Under the pieces are notes generated by a model. That model was not told the DNA's origin. It did no database searches and saw only the letters and a list, made by a program, of their open reading frames with translations. Source: WHTX01 sp038255145 (GTDB lineage Bacteria; Actinomycetota; Acidimicrobiia; Acidimicrobiales; CAIXPF01). From it: a stretch of DNA of 64,000 bases. The stretch spans positions 60,733 through 124,732 of the forward strand of contig JBBSLP010000006.1 in the NCBI GenBank assembly GCA_038255145.1. The letters are read 5' to 3'. The first letter of the stretch is position 1, and every line of letters starts with the position of its first letter. Of this stretch, positions 8,110 to 16,933 are shown piece by piece. The translations under genes were made by a program, and so were the position numbers.

Positions 8110-9471
8110 CTAACTGTCGCGAACGGTCGGATCCTCCTTGCGACCGCGTTCCCGGTAGTCCTTGGCCCCACCCTCCTCGGGCTCGACCTCCAGCACCACC
8201 CCATCGATGCCTATGACCCTGATGCGATCCCCCACCGCTATCGGTGTAGCCCGGTTGGTGCGCGCCGGCCAACGCGCCGAGCGCACCGAGACCGTCCCCC
8301 CCGGGCTCACCGCGGTGAGGGCCATCCCCATCTCCCCGATCATCCAATCGCGCCCGATGGTCGGTGTCGAGAAGCGGGTGCGCACCATCGAGGGCATGCC
8401 CGACAGGAAGGTCAGCGCCGCGCCGCCCAGGCCCACGAGCATGGTGATCCACGACAGGCCGACGCCATCGTAGAGGAACAGCGTGCCCACGAGGAACAGG
8501 GCGAAGCCCACCGCGGTCCAGAACCGGGGCACCCCCGTCTGCACGTCGACGGCGAAGGCCACGAAGGACAGGATCAGCGCGGCCAGGGCCCACACGTGGA
8601 TGGGCAGGGCGGCGATGCCGTAGCTGCCCAGGGCCAGGCAGCCGGCCCCGACCACACCGGCGACACCGACACCGGCGGTGTAGAGCTCGAAGACCAGCAG
8701 GCCCAGACCGATGGCCAGCAGCAGGTAGGCCACCGACGGGCTGGCCACGGTGTGCATGAGCTGGCCGATGAGGGGCAGCTGGGTGAAGCGCACCTCGGCT
8801 TCGGGCTCGCGGCGGATCTGGTCTCCCTGGGTGACCTCGTGGGTGGGTACCCCTTCGAGGTCGACCACGAAGTCGCCCAGGGTGGGGGCCAGCACCAGGC
8901 CCAGGTCCCTGATGGCGGGGGCGTCGCCGTCGCCACCGCGGACGAAGGCGCTCTCCATGCGCACGGCCTGATCGCCCCACAGACGTCCGAACTCGTCACT
9001 GGGCAGGATCTGGGGGCCGGACTTGCCCACCCGTGCCCCCTGGGCCAGGCCGCCCGGCGTGGCCACGGCCACGAGCTGGGCGGCGGCGCCCCGGGCCTGG
9101 GCCCCGCTGGGCCCGACCCACACGGCGATGGGGACGGTGGAGTCGCGCATGCGCCGGGCCAGGGAGATGATCCGCTGGTCCGACACCACGGCGCCCGGGC
9201 TGTTGAGCTGGAGGACGACGGCCGTGTAGCCCGCGGCCCCGGCCTCGTCGATCTGATCCTCGATGTAGGACACCAGGACCTCGTCGAGCAGGCCCGCGGC
9301 CTCCACGACGACCACGGTGGCGGGGGCGTCGGTGGCACCCTGGGCGGTGCTGTCGGTCGGGCCGGCGGCCGAGGCCGAGGCCGTGCCGGCCAGCAGGCCG
9401 AGGAGCACGGTCAGGATCGCGGCGCCAGCCACGAGCACCGGTAGTCTGCGCGGGCGGGGCGGAAGGCTCAT
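8110..9471 (-). CDS. NfeD-type membrane-bound ClpP-class serine protease
   Basis: A 453-residue NfeD-family protein. A signal anchor (about residues 12-35) is followed by a ClpP/SppA-like domain with the LQLNSPGAVV strand and the GPSGAQARGAA segment expected to hold the nucleophile serine. Four membrane helices follow, then a C-terminal NfeD OB-fold domain (about 390-445). Long NfeD proteins normally act with a stomatin/SPFH partner in membrane quality control; no partner is seen here. The ATG at 9471-9469 shares the bases CATG with the ATG of the divergent ATPase gene, so the two 5' ends overlap head to head. Confidence 0.87.
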   Translation of the reverse strand: MSLPPRPRRLPVLVAGAAILTVLLGLLAGTASASAAGPTDSTAQGATDAPATVVVVEAAGLLDEVLVSYIEDQIDEAGAAGYTAVVLQLNSPGAVVSDQRIISLARRMRDSTVPIAVWVGPSGAQARGAAAQLVAVATPGGLAQGARVGKSGPQILPSDEFGRLWGDQAVRMESAFVRGGDGDAPAIRDLGLVLAPTLGDFVVDLEGVPTHEVTQGDQIRREPEAEVRFTQLPLIGQLMHTVASPSVAYLLLAIGLGLLVFELYTAGVGVAGVVGAGCLALGSYGIAALPIHVWALAALILSFVAFAVDVQTGVPRFWTAVGFALFLVGTLFLYDGVGLSWITMLVGLGGAALTFLSGMPSMVRTRFSTPTIGRDWMIGEMGMALTAVSPGGTVSVRSARWPARTNRATPIAVGDRIRVIGIDGVVLEVEPEEGGAKDYRERGRKEDPTVRDS

Positions 9472-10438
9472 GTTGCCCACCAGTGTCGCCCCCGCCAGCC
9501 CCCTGGACCAAGACGTCGTGGAACCCGCCGCCTTCCTCGCCGCTTCGCGCGTCCACGTCATCGCCGGCAAGGGCGGCGTCGGCAAGACGACGTTGACCGC
9601 CGCCCTGGCCGTCGCCGCCGCCGACTGTGGCCTGTCGGTGCTGGTGGTGGACGTGGAAGGGCGGGCCGAGCTCCCGGCGCTGTTCGGCACCGGACCCTTG
9701 GGCTTCGAGGAACGCCGACTGGCCCCGGGGGTGTGGGGACGGTCCATCTCGGCCGACGAGGCCCTGGTCGAGCACCTCGGCACCCACGGCCTCGGGCGCC
9801 TGGCCCGCACCATGTCGAGCACCGGGGTCGTGGACGTGGTGGCCCGGTCCACCCCGGGCATGCGCGACATCCTCGTCCTCGGCAAGATCAAGCAGCTCGA
9901 GCGGACGGGGGCGGCCGACGTGATCCTCGTCGATGCCCCCGCCTCGGGCCATGCCATCAGCTTCCTGCGCTCACCCCGCGGCCTCATGGACGCCGTGCGC
10001 CTCGGCCCCATCCGGGCCCAGGCCGACGAGGTGCTCGAGATGCTGACCGACGGGGACCGCTGCCAGGTGCTGCTCGTGGCCCTGCCCGAGGAGACACCGA
10101 TCAACGAGCTCATCGAGACGGCGTTCAGCCTGGAGGAGGACGTGGGGGTCAAACTGGGCCCGGTGCTGGTCAACGGCATCTACCCCGGCCTCGACCTGCC
10201 CTCCGAGGATGAGGCCGCGGTGGCGGTGGCCGGCCTGCCCGACGCCGACGCCCTGCTGGGCGCGGCCCGCTTCCGCCGGCGCCGAACCGCTCTGCAGGTG
10301 GCCCAGCTCGACCGCCTGGACCGCTCCCTGCCCCTGCCCCAGCTGCGCACCTCGTTCCGTTTCGTGCCCACCCTGGGCGCGGCCGACGTCCGGGCCCTGG
10401 CCGACGAGCTGCTCGCCGCCATCGGCACCCTGCCGTGA
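9470..10438 (+). CDS. ArsA/Get3-like ATPase, first of a tandem pair
   Basis: A 322-residue P-loop ATPase of the ArsA/GET3 superfamily with deviant Walker A AGKGGVGKTT at 32-41, a VLVVDVEGRAELPALFG switch region and LVDAPASGHA as the Walker B/switch II strand. It lacks arsenite-binding cysteines, so anion-pump names should be avoided. Mycobacterial homologues (Rv3679/Rv3680) form a heteromeric pair. The start ATG at 9470 is supported by GGAAGG three bases upstream and TAGTCT (9442-9447) as a -10; GTG at 9518 is the alternative. The stop overlaps the start of the second ATPase (GTGA), which indicates coupled translation. Confidence 0.87.
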   Translation: MLPTSVAPASPLDQDVVEPAAFLAASRVHVIAGKGGVGKTTLTAALAVAAADCGLSVLVVDVEGRAELPALFGTGPLGFEERRLAPGVWGRSISADEALVEHLGTHGLGRLARTMSSTGVVDVVARSTPGMRDILVLGKIKQLERTGAADVILVDAPASGHAISFLRSPRGLMDAVRLGPIRAQADEVLEMLTDGDRCQVLLVALPEETPINELIETAFSLEEDVGVKLGPVLVNGIYPGLDLPSEDEAAVAVAGLPDADALLGAARFRRRRTALQVAQLDRLDRSLPLPQLRTSFRFVPTLGAADVRALADELLAAIGTLP

Positions 10439-11649
10439 GCGACACCGCCCGCCTCGGCGCCCTGGTGGACCAGGCCCAGGTGCTGGTGTGCGTGGGCACC
10501 GGCGGGGTGGGCAAGACGACGACCGCGGCCGCCCTGGCCCTCGAGGGGGCCCGGCGGGGCCGGCGCACCGTCGTCGTCACCATCGACCCCGCCCGCCGCC
10601 TGGCCGACGCCCTGGACCTGGGCTCGCTGTCCAACGAACCGGCCCCGGTCGACCTCGGTCCCTTCGGGGGCGCCACGGGCGGGGCCACGCCGGCCACCCT
10701 GCACGCGCTCATGTTGGACACGGCCACCACGTTCGACGACCTCGTCATCCGCCACGCCGGCCACCCCGAGCAGGCCCAGCGCATCCTCGCCAACCGCTTC
10801 TACCGCAACATCTCGCGGTCGCTGTCGGGCACCCGGGAGTACATGGCCGGCGAGAAGCTCCACGAGCTGCACGAGTCGGGGCGCTTCGACCTGATCGTGG
10901 TGGACACCCCGCCGAGCCGCAACGCCCTCGACTTCCTCGATGCCCCCCACCAGCTCGTCCGCCTGCTCGACCACCGGGTGTTCCGGGCCCTGACCACCCC
11001 GGCCCGGGGCATGGGACGGGTGGTGAACCGGGCGGCGCACACCGTGGCCCGCACCGGGGCCCGGGCCGTGGGCGGCGAGGTCGTCGACGACGTGGTGGCC
11101 TTCTTCGCCGCCTTCGAGGGCATGGAGGCCGGCTTCCGGGACCGCTCCGAGCGCGTCGGGGCCCTGTTGGCCTCGCCGGCCACGTCGTTCGTGCTCGTGG
11201 CCTCCCCTCGGCCCGACACCGTGGTCGAGGCGGCCTACTTCAGTCGCCGCCTGGCCGAACGGGCCCTGGGGGTGGGCGCCCTGGTCGTCAACCGGGTCCA
11301 CCCCGACTTCGGCTCGCCCGCCGACACCCCCGCCTACGCCCCCGCCGGCGGACGAGGTCCAGTCGGCGAACGAGGCCCAGTCGGCGGTGGAGGCCCAGTC
11401 GGTGGAGGCCCAGGCGCCGGGGAAGGCCAGCGCGCCGCGCTGGCCGCGCTACGGCGGAACCTGGCCGACTTCGTGGCCGTGGCCGCCTGCGAGCGCGAGG
11501 CGCTGGCCGCGCTGGGGGACGAGGTGGCACCGGCACCCGTGGTGCAGGTCCCCCTGCTCGACGAGGACGTCCACGACCTGGCCGGCCTGAGCCGGCTCGG
11601 GCCCTACCTGGTGGGTGGGGACCGGGGTCGGTCGCCGCTACTCGGGTGA
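10435..11649 (+). CDS. ArsA/Get3-like ATPase, second of a tandem pair
   Basis: A 404-residue ATPase with Walker A GTGGVGKTTT (21-30), the switch I-like TIDPARRLADAL and Walker B LIVVDTPPSRNALDFLD. It begins 4 bp inside the end of its partner, so the two subunits are probably made together and pair. Near residues 304-325 the chain carries a low-complexity GPVG repeat encoded by a short tandem DNA repeat; relatives usually have a short loop here. Downstream there is a convergent STAS protein. Confidence 0.87.
   Translation: MSDTARLGALVDQAQVLVCVGTGGVGKTTTAAALALEGARRGRRTVVVTIDPARRLADALDLGSLSNEPAPVDLGPFGGATGGATPATLHALMLDTATTFDDLVIRHAGHPEQAQRILANRFYRNISRSLSGTREYMAGEKLHELHESGRFDLIVVDTPPSRNALDFLDAPHQLVRLLDHRVFRALTTPARGMGRVVNRAAHTVARTGARAVGGEVVDDVVAFFAAFEGMEAGFRDRSERVGALLASPATSFVLVASPRPDTVVEAAYFSRRLAERALGVGALVVNRVHPDFGSPADTPAYAPAGGRGPVGERGPVGGGGPVGGGPGAGEGQRAALAALRRNLADFVAVAACEREALAALGDEVAPAPVVQVPLLDEDVHDLAGLSRLGPYLVGGDRGRSPLLG
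11354..11413 (+). repeat. 18-bp tandem repeat inside the second ArsA-like gene
   Basis: Copies of GAGG(T/C)CCAGTCGG(C/T)G start at 11354, 11372 and 11390, followed by a partial copy at 11405. The period is 18 bp, which keeps frame and encodes RGPVGE-RGPVGG-GGPVGG-like hexapeptides. Confidence 0.85.
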
Positions 11650-12072
11650 GGAGCCGGCGGCCTGCACGGCGTGCACGGCGTCGTCGAGCGTCTCGGTGAC
11701 GGGCACGATGCGGTCGAAGCCCGTGGTGTGCAGCAGACGGGTCAGGGTGGGGCGGCTGCAGGCCACGGCCACCTCGCCGTCGTTCTCGCGGGCTCGGCGG
11801 ATGCCCCCGATGAGGGCACCGAGGCCGGCCGAGTCCATGAAGGGCACGGCCGACAGGTCGATCACCAGCCGGGGTACGCCGGCGAACGACGCCAAGGCCT
11901 CCCGGAACTGGGTGACCGTGTAGGCGTCGAGCTCCCCGACGGGTCGGCAGACGGTGTAGTCATCGTTCTGCTCGACCTGGATCTCGAGCATCTGGCCCTC
12001 CGCGTCGTCGTCCGCCGCACCGACGGAACGGCCGGTCGGCGAGTCATCTGGCAGAACCCGCTCACCGCGCAC
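11638..12072 (-). CDS. STAS-domain anti-sigma factor antagonist (SpoIIAA/RsbV-like)
   Basis: A single STAS domain with an N-terminal extension. The phospho-acceptor serine is expected in PFMDSAGLGAL, the standard anti-anti-sigma signature, and the domain follows the SpoIIAA pattern of beta strands from CRPVGELD onward. Two starts are possible. GTG at 12072 (144 residues) follows TAGCAT (12086-12081) by 8 nt, matching the leaderless pattern common in this window. ATG at 11991 (117 residues) begins at the fold itself and has GGAGGGCCAG before it. The longer one is given here. Cognate kinase and sigma factor are not in the window. It is divergent from a receiver-domain protein. Confidence 0.82.
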   Translation of the reverse strand: MRGERVLPDDSPTGRSVGAADDDAEGQMLEIQVEQNDDYTVCRPVGELDAYTVTQFREALASFAGVPRLVIDLSAVPFMDSAGLGALIGGIRRARENDGEVAVACSRPTLTRLLHTTGFDRIVPVTETLDDAVHAVQAAGSSPE

Positions 12073-12219
12073 GGGCCGAGATGCTAGCGGGCTCGCCCAC
12101 CACCACGGCGCCCCGGGGGGACGGTGGGCGGGTGACGGGCAGCCGAGCGTGGTCGGCGCGCGGTCCCCGCGGACGTCCCGCATGGTGGCCTGTGGCAGCC
12201 GCCGGGTAACCTGCCCACC

Positions 12220-12630
12220 GTGACCACGGTGCTGGTAGCCACGGACGCCGATTGGGTCCACGAAGAGGTCGACGCCGCGCTGGCCGACCAGGACACCCGG
12301 GTGCTGCGGGTGCGCCGGGGGCGTGACGTGCTGCCGGCGTGCCTCCAGGTGGAACCGGACCTGGTCGTGCTCGACCTGCAGATCGGCAACCAGGGCGGCG
12401 TGGCCAGCGCCCTGCTCATCCGCCAGGAGCAGGAGATGCACCGGCTGCCCGACTTCCGGGTGCTGATGCTGCTCGACCGCACGGCGGACGTGTTCATGGC
12501 TCGCTACTCCAAGGTCGACGGTTGGCTGGTCAAGCCCATCGACGCCTTCCGCCTGCGCCGAGCGGCCACCACCGTGCTCGGCGGTGGTGAGCACCACGAG
12601 GGCGACCAGGAGTCCGCCGCCCTCAGCTGA
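12220..12630 (+). CDS. Stand-alone response-regulator receiver-like protein
   Basis: A 136-residue CheY-like domain with no output domain. The expected features are present: acidic residues at Asp9 and Asp11, the phospho-acceptor Asp52 in LVVLDLQ, and Lys105 in the LVKPID loop. A short acidic tail follows. No histidine kinase is adjacent, so the partner is unknown; the nearby STAS gene suggests a shared signalling theme, but that is inference. The GTG start follows TAACCT (12207-12212) by 7 nt, so the transcript is probably leaderless. The 147 bp between the two starts hold both promoters and nothing else recognisable. Confidence 0.8.
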   Translation: MTTVLVATDADWVHEEVDAALADQDTRVLRVRRGRDVLPACLQVEPDLVVLDLQIGNQGGVASALLIRQEQEMHRLPDFRVLMLLDRTADVFMARYSKVDGWLVKPIDAFRLRRAATTVLGGGEHHEGDQESAALS

Positions 12631-12705
12631 CGGCCGTGCGGGCCCCGGTCCACGGGCCCGGGGCTGACTCGCCGGCTCGTGCCGGCTACCATGATCAGTC
12701 GCCGA

Positions 12706-12779
12706 CGGGTGGTGGCGCAGCTTGGCAGCGCGCCTCGTTCGGGACGAGGAGGTCGGGAGTTCAAATCTCCCCCACCCGA
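12706..12779 (+). tRNA. tRNA-Pro(CGG)
   Basis: The full cloverleaf folds: acceptor CGGGTGG/CCACCCG, D stem GCGC/GCGC, anticodon stem CCTCG/CGAGG with loop TTCGGGA (anticodon CGG at 12740-12742, then G37), and T stem GGGAG/CTCCC with loop TTCAAAT. The discriminator is A12779. The 3' CCA is not encoded. Confidence 0.97.
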
Positions 12780-12786
12780 CGCAAGT

Positions 12787-12812
12787 CTGGGGCGGCGCAC
12801 GCGCCGCCCCAG
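12787..12812 (+). terminator. Terminator hairpin after tRNA-Pro
   Basis: CTGGGGCGGCG (12787-12797) pairs perfectly with CGCCGCCCCAG (12802-12812) over a 4-nt loop, eight bases after the tRNA. There is no T tract, but the stem is extremely stable. Confidence 0.6.
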
Positions 12813-12852
12813 CCCGTCCACGGCGCCCCGTCTCCGCCGGACCGGGGGGCCG

Positions 12853-15564
12853 TCAGCCCGCCGACAGCGGCAGCTCGCGGATCGTGTGGCGCTCGAGGGC
12901 GGTGTCGGCCGCCTGCCGGGCCAGGTCGGCGGCGTCGATGGCCGACAGGGCCGCCCCCTCCGACAGCAGTCGACCGAGCCGGTCGCCCAGTCGCTCCTGC
13001 AGCAGCTCGCCGATCTCCCGGCGCCCCCGCTCGAAGTCGGCGTTGGGCCACAGCTCGTCCACGTGGCCGTCCACCGCCCCCACCAGGCGCGCCGCGGCGT
13101 CGTCCTCGCCCAGGCCGGCCAGGGCCACCGCCGCGCTGGCCACGCTGTTCCACAGGTAGGTGACGGTGCCGGCCTGGCGGAAGTGGGAGATGGAGATGCG
13201 CAGCACTTCGAGGGCATCGATGGGGCGACCGAGCTCGGCCAGGTGGCGGGCCAACAGGGCCCGGGCCAGGTTCAACGGTGACGTGGACCGACCCACCGCA
13301 GCGATGCGCATGGCGTCGCGCAGGTCCTCCACCCCCCGGGCGGGGTCGGTGCGGGCATCGAGCTGGCTGCGCATGATGCGGGTCCACGCCCGCACCGAGG
13401 GGTTGCCGGCCCGGTCGGCCAGGGCCACGGCCCGCTCCATGAGCTCGCCCACCGCCGCCGGTGATGCCCCCTCGCCCCCGGCCGCGGCCGTCACCGCGCC
13501 GCGCGCCTTCCACGTGAAGGCCATGGCCAACCAGCGATCGTCACCGGTGGCGGCCGAACGGTCGGCCAGGGACTGGGCCGAGGGCAGCAGCACGTCGGGT
13601 GACTCCCGCGACGCCGCCCACATGCACTGCACCGACATGGCCGACACGTCGATGCTGCCATCCGGCTCGAGCTCGAGGGCCAGGCCGGTCAGCCGGGCCG
13701 CCTCGGTGTAGTCGGCCCGCAGGTAGGCCGCCGTGGCCATGGACACGTGGGCGGCACCGAAGAGGGGGTGGTCCGAGGCGCCGGGCATGGCCGCGACCTG
13801 CACCGCCCAGTCGAAGGCCTCGAGCCGACCCCGCCACGACGCCCAGTCGTTCACGTTGCCCACCAGGCGCAGGGCCGAGTCGACGTCGTCGACCTCCCCG
13901 GCGTGGGCGAACGCCGTGCGCAGGTTGGGCCACATGGCCTCGAAGCGGTCCGACCACGTGCCCTCGTCGGGTCCCTGCACCCCGTGGTCCGCCGCCGTGG
14001 ACACCTCGAGGTAGTGGGCGAGGTGGCGCCGACACATGAGGGCGAGCTCGTCGCTGCCGGCCAGGCGCTCGACGGCGAACTCCCTCAGGGTCTCGAGCAG
14101 ACGGTAGCCGTCGCCGTCCACCGTCAACATCGACTTGTCCACCAGGGCGGCCACCAGTTCGCCGATGTCACGGGGGGCGAGCATCCCGAAGCCGCACACG
14201 GCCTCGACGTCGGGCAGGGAGAAGGAGCCGGCGAAGATGGCCAGGCGGTCGAACACCAGGCGCTCGCGCTCGTCGAGCAGGTCGTAGGACCAGGCCACGG
14301 TGGTGTGCAGGGTCTGGTGGCGGCCGGTGAGGCGTCGACCGCCCCGCAGCAGGCGGAAGCGGTCGTCGAGGCGGTCGAGCACGTCGCCGGGGCTCATCGA
14401 GCGCGTTCGGGCCGCGGCGAGCTCGATGGCCAGGGGCAGGCGGTCGAGCCGATCGCACAGCTCGGCCACGACGCCGTCCTCCAGGGCGATCTCGGGGCGA
14501 ACCTCACCGGCGCGGGTGCGGAACAGCTGCTGGGCGTCGACCCGGGCCAACGGGCTGATGGCCACCACCCGCTCACCAGGCACGCCCAGGGCCTCACGGC
14601 TGGTGGCCAGCACCCGGACGGTACCCGCGCCGTGGGTCAGGGCCTCGGCCAGGTCGGCGGCGGCGTCGACCACGTGCTCGCAACTGTCGAGCACGAGCAG
14701 GAGGCGCTGGCCGGCCAGGGCGGTGGACACGCTGGCCAACAGGTCCGACCCGCTCTGGTCCTGCACGCCGAACAGGTCGGCTGCGGCCCGCACGACATCG
14801 CCGCCGGGGGGCAGGGGCGCCAGCTCCAGGAACCACGTGCCGTCGTCGAAGGCGCCGACCATGCGCCCGGCCCAGGCGATGGCCAGGCGGGTCTTGCCCA
14901 CCCCGCCGACCCCGCTCAGGGTGACCAGGGGGAACTCGTCGAGCAGCCCCCGCAGCTCTTCGATCTCGCGGGAGCGGCCCACGAAGCTGCCCACCTCCCG
15001 GGGGAGGTTGCCGGGGTTGCCCCGGGCCCGCAGGGCGGGGAAGCGCTCGGGTAGGCCGGGAGTGACCACCTGCCACACCGGCTCGGGCCGCCCGAAGCCC
15101 GTCAGGTGGTGTCGTCCCAGGTCACGCAGGGCCACGACGTCGGCCACCAGGCGCGCCGTCACCGCAGAGACGACGATCTGGCCACCGTGGGCGGCGCTGC
15201 TCAGCCGGGCGGCCCGGGTTGGGCTGGGGCCGAAGTAGTCGGCGTCGCGCTCGTCGGCGGTGCCCGTGTGCAGGCCCATGCGCACCCGTACGGCCAACGG
15301 CTCGGGCCAGGGCTCGGACTGCAGGTCCCGTTGGGCGGCCACCGCGGCCTGCACGGCCTGGGCCGCGGTGGAGAAGGCGGCACTGAAGGCGTCGCCGGCC
15401 CGGGCGAACACGTAGCCACGGTGGCGTTCGACGGCGGCGCGGACCAGGGAGTCGTGGCGGGCCACGGCCACCCGCATCTGGTCGGGGTGGTCGACCCAGG
15501 CCGGCGTCGATCCCTCGATGTCGGTGAACAGGAAGGTGATCGTGCCGGTCGGACTGTGTCCCAC
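12853..15564 (-). CDS. Class III nucleotide cyclase fused to a STAND (NB-ARC type) ATPase
   Basis: A roughly 903-residue signalling protein. The N-terminal adenylate/guanylate cyclase domain (about 1-175) shows FLFTDIEGST with the metal-binding Asp15, the ARAGDAFSAAF hairpin and the VRMGLHTG strand. A P-loop ATPase follows (Walker A SGVGGVGKTRLA near residue 230, Walker B LLLVLDSCEH, an ATSREALG sensor and the LPLAIELAAARTR GxP-like helix). The C-terminal half is helical and TPR-like. No DNA-binding domain is seen. The start was set at GTG 15564 because GATATT lies 6 nt upstream; GTG 15594 would add 10 residues. Input signal and product (cAMP or cGMP) cannot be read from sequence. Confidence 0.85.
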   Translation of the reverse strand: MGHSPTGTITFLFTDIEGSTPAWVDHPDQMRVAVARHDSLVRAAVERHRGYVFARAGDAFSAAFSTAAQAVQAAVAAQRDLQSEPWPEPLAVRVRMGLHTGTADERDADYFGPSPTRAARLSSAAHGGQIVVSAVTARLVADVVALRDLGRHHLTGFGRPEPVWQVVTPGLPERFPALRARGNPGNLPREVGSFVGRSREIEELRGLLDEFPLVTLSGVGGVGKTRLAIAWAGRMVGAFDDGTWFLELAPLPPGGDVVRAAADLFGVQDQSGSDLLASVSTALAGQRLLLVLDSCEHVVDAAADLAEALTHGAGTVRVLATSREALGVPGERVVAISPLARVDAQQLFRTRAGEVRPEIALEDGVVAELCDRLDRLPLAIELAAARTRSMSPGDVLDRLDDRFRLLRGGRRLTGRHQTLHTTVAWSYDLLDERERLVFDRLAIFAGSFSLPDVEAVCGFGMLAPRDIGELVAALVDKSMLTVDGDGYRLLETLREFAVERLAGSDELALMCRRHLAHYLEVSTAADHGVQGPDEGTWSDRFEAMWPNLRTAFAHAGEVDDVDSALRLVGNVNDWASWRGRLEAFDWAVQVAAMPGASDHPLFGAAHVSMATAAYLRADYTEAARLTGLALELEPDGSIDVSAMSVQCMWAASRESPDVLLPSAQSLADRSAATGDDRWLAMAFTWKARGAVTAAAGGEGASPAAVGELMERAVALADRAGNPSVRAWTRIMRSQLDARTDPARGVEDLRDAMRIAAVGRSTSPLNLARALLARHLAELGRPIDALEVLRISISHFRQAGTVTYLWNSVASAAVALAGLGEDDAAARLVGAVDGHVDELWPNADFERGRREIGELLQERLGDRLGRLLSEGAALSAIDAADLARQAADTALERHTIRELPLSAG

Positions 15565-15631
15565 GTCACCAATATCGCGCCCTGGGAGCGCCACTGGGCC
15601 CGACTTCTCGACTGACGGCCCAACTCGTCGG

Positions 15632-16516
15632 TCAACCGGCGGCGCGGATGACCTCTCCGGCGAATCGCTCCAGGGTGGTCACCTGGCGGGTCACGTCGGC
15701 CGAACCCAACGAGATCACCAACTCACCCACGCCCACGGCGGCGTACTCCTCGACCATGGCGCACAGGTGCTCCGGCGGCCCGTACAGGGGGGAACGGCCG
15801 ACGGGGGCGTCGAGATCGACCTCCAGGCGCACCTGGATCAGCAGCCCGTCGCGGCTCCGTCCGACGACGGCGAGCTCCTCGTCCAGGGTGACCAGACGCT
15901 TGGCCACGCTGGCCGGGGCCAGCCCCAGGGGGTGCCAACCGTCGCCCAGGCGGGCCACCCGGCGCAGCGCCGGTCCACGGTTGCCACCGATGACGATGGG
16001 CACGCCTCCGTCGGCATGGGGACCGGGCGAGGCCACCACCGGCCCGAAGGTGAAGTGCTGCCCGGCGTAGGAGGGTTCGGGCTCGTTCCACAGCGCCCGC
16101 ATGACCTCGATGGCCTCGTCGGTGTAGCGGCCCCGGTCGGCGAAGGGGACCAGGCCCAGGGCGTCGTGCTCGTCCTGCAGGGAGCCGACGCCGAGGCCGG
16201 CCACCACCCGGCCACCGCTGAGCTGGTCCAGGGTGGCCAGGGCCTTGGCCAGCGACATGGGGTGCAGGTAGGGCACGACGAGGACGCTGGTGCCCAGGCC
16301 CACCCGCTCGGTGCGGGCCGCCACCCAGGTGAGCATGGTCAGGGCGTCGTAGTAGGGCCTGGCCCCCAGCCGCTGGCCCACGTAGCCGACGTTGAGCACG
16401 TGGTGGTTGACCCACACCGAGTCGTAGCCCGCGGCCTCGGCCCTGACCCCGAGATCGATGACGGAGCCGGGGTCGTCGAGGCCCCAGTTGTTCGGCAGTG
16501 TGAACCCGAAGCGCAT
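15632..16516 (-). CDS. LLM-class (probably F420-dependent) oxidoreductase
   Basis: A 294-residue luciferase-like TIM-barrel flavin enzyme. The N-terminus MRFGFTLPNNWG, the ERVGLGTSVLVVPYLHPMSLAK segment (cut here for brevity) and the GRVVAGLGVG loop are typical of actinobacterial F420H2-dependent LLM proteins. The phosphate-binding region near IVIGGNRGPALRR is also present. The substrate is not predictable. The ATG at 16516 rather than an upstream GTG is supported by TATCGT (16530-16525) 8 nt before it. It is divergent from the MazG-like gene. Confidence 0.85.
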   Translation of the reverse strand: MRFGFTLPNNWGLDDPGSVIDLGVRAEAAGYDSVWVNHHVLNVGYVGQRLGARPYYDALTMLTWVAARTERVGLGTSVLVVPYLHPMSLAKALATLDQLSGGRVVAGLGVGSLQDEHDALGLVPFADRGRYTDEAIEVMRALWNEPEPSYAGQHFTFGPVVASPGPHADGGVPIVIGGNRGPALRRVARLGDGWHPLGLAPASVAKRLVTLDEELAVVGRSRDGLLIQVRLEVDLDAPVGRSPLYGPPEHLCAMVEEYAAVGVGELVISLGSADVTRQVTTLERFAGEVIRAAG

Positions 16517-16633
16517 CGCGGGGGACGATAACCCCGGCGCGGACACCACGCTCGGCTACGCACCGCCGACGCCGCGGCCGACCCGGGGGCCCGGGCACCG
16601 ACCCGGTCACACCTGGGGGTAGCGTCCGGCGCC

Positions 16634-16921
16634 GTGACGCTCGACGAGGTGCAGGCCCTCATGGAGGAGCTCTTCGGGGCCCAGGATCGTGAGCGCGGCA
16701 TCCCCGCCACCGTGGCCTGGCTGTGCGAGGAGCTGGGCGAGCTGGCCCAGGCCGTGCGCAAGGGCACGCCGGACCAGCAGCTGCACGAGCTCGGCGACGT
16801 GCTGGCGTGGACGGCGTCGCTGGCCAACCAGCTCGGCCTGAGCATGGACGACGCCATGGCCCGCTACCGCACGTGGCCGCCGGGGCCCGAGGGCCACGGT
16901 GCCCCGCTCACGGCGGGCTGA
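16634..16921 (+). CDS. MazG-like nucleotide pyrophosphohydrolase
   Basis: A 95-residue single-domain MazG-type protein that would hydrolyse (d)NTPs to monophosphate and pyrophosphate. The metal-binding signature is visible as EELGELAQAV (first motif, the Glu residues) and LGDVLAWTASLA (second motif). One domain only, so it probably dimerises or tetramerises. The GTG start follows TAGCGT (16620-16625) by 8 nt. It ends 12 bp before the convergent asd gene. It may sanitise modified nucleotides; no partner gene indicates a specific role. Confidence 0.82.
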   Translation: MTLDEVQALMEELFGAQDRERGIPATVAWLCEELGELAQAVRKGTPDQQLHELGDVLAWTASLANQLGLSMDDAMARYRTWPPGPEGHGAPLTAG

Positions 16922-16933
16922 GGACCAGCTGGA

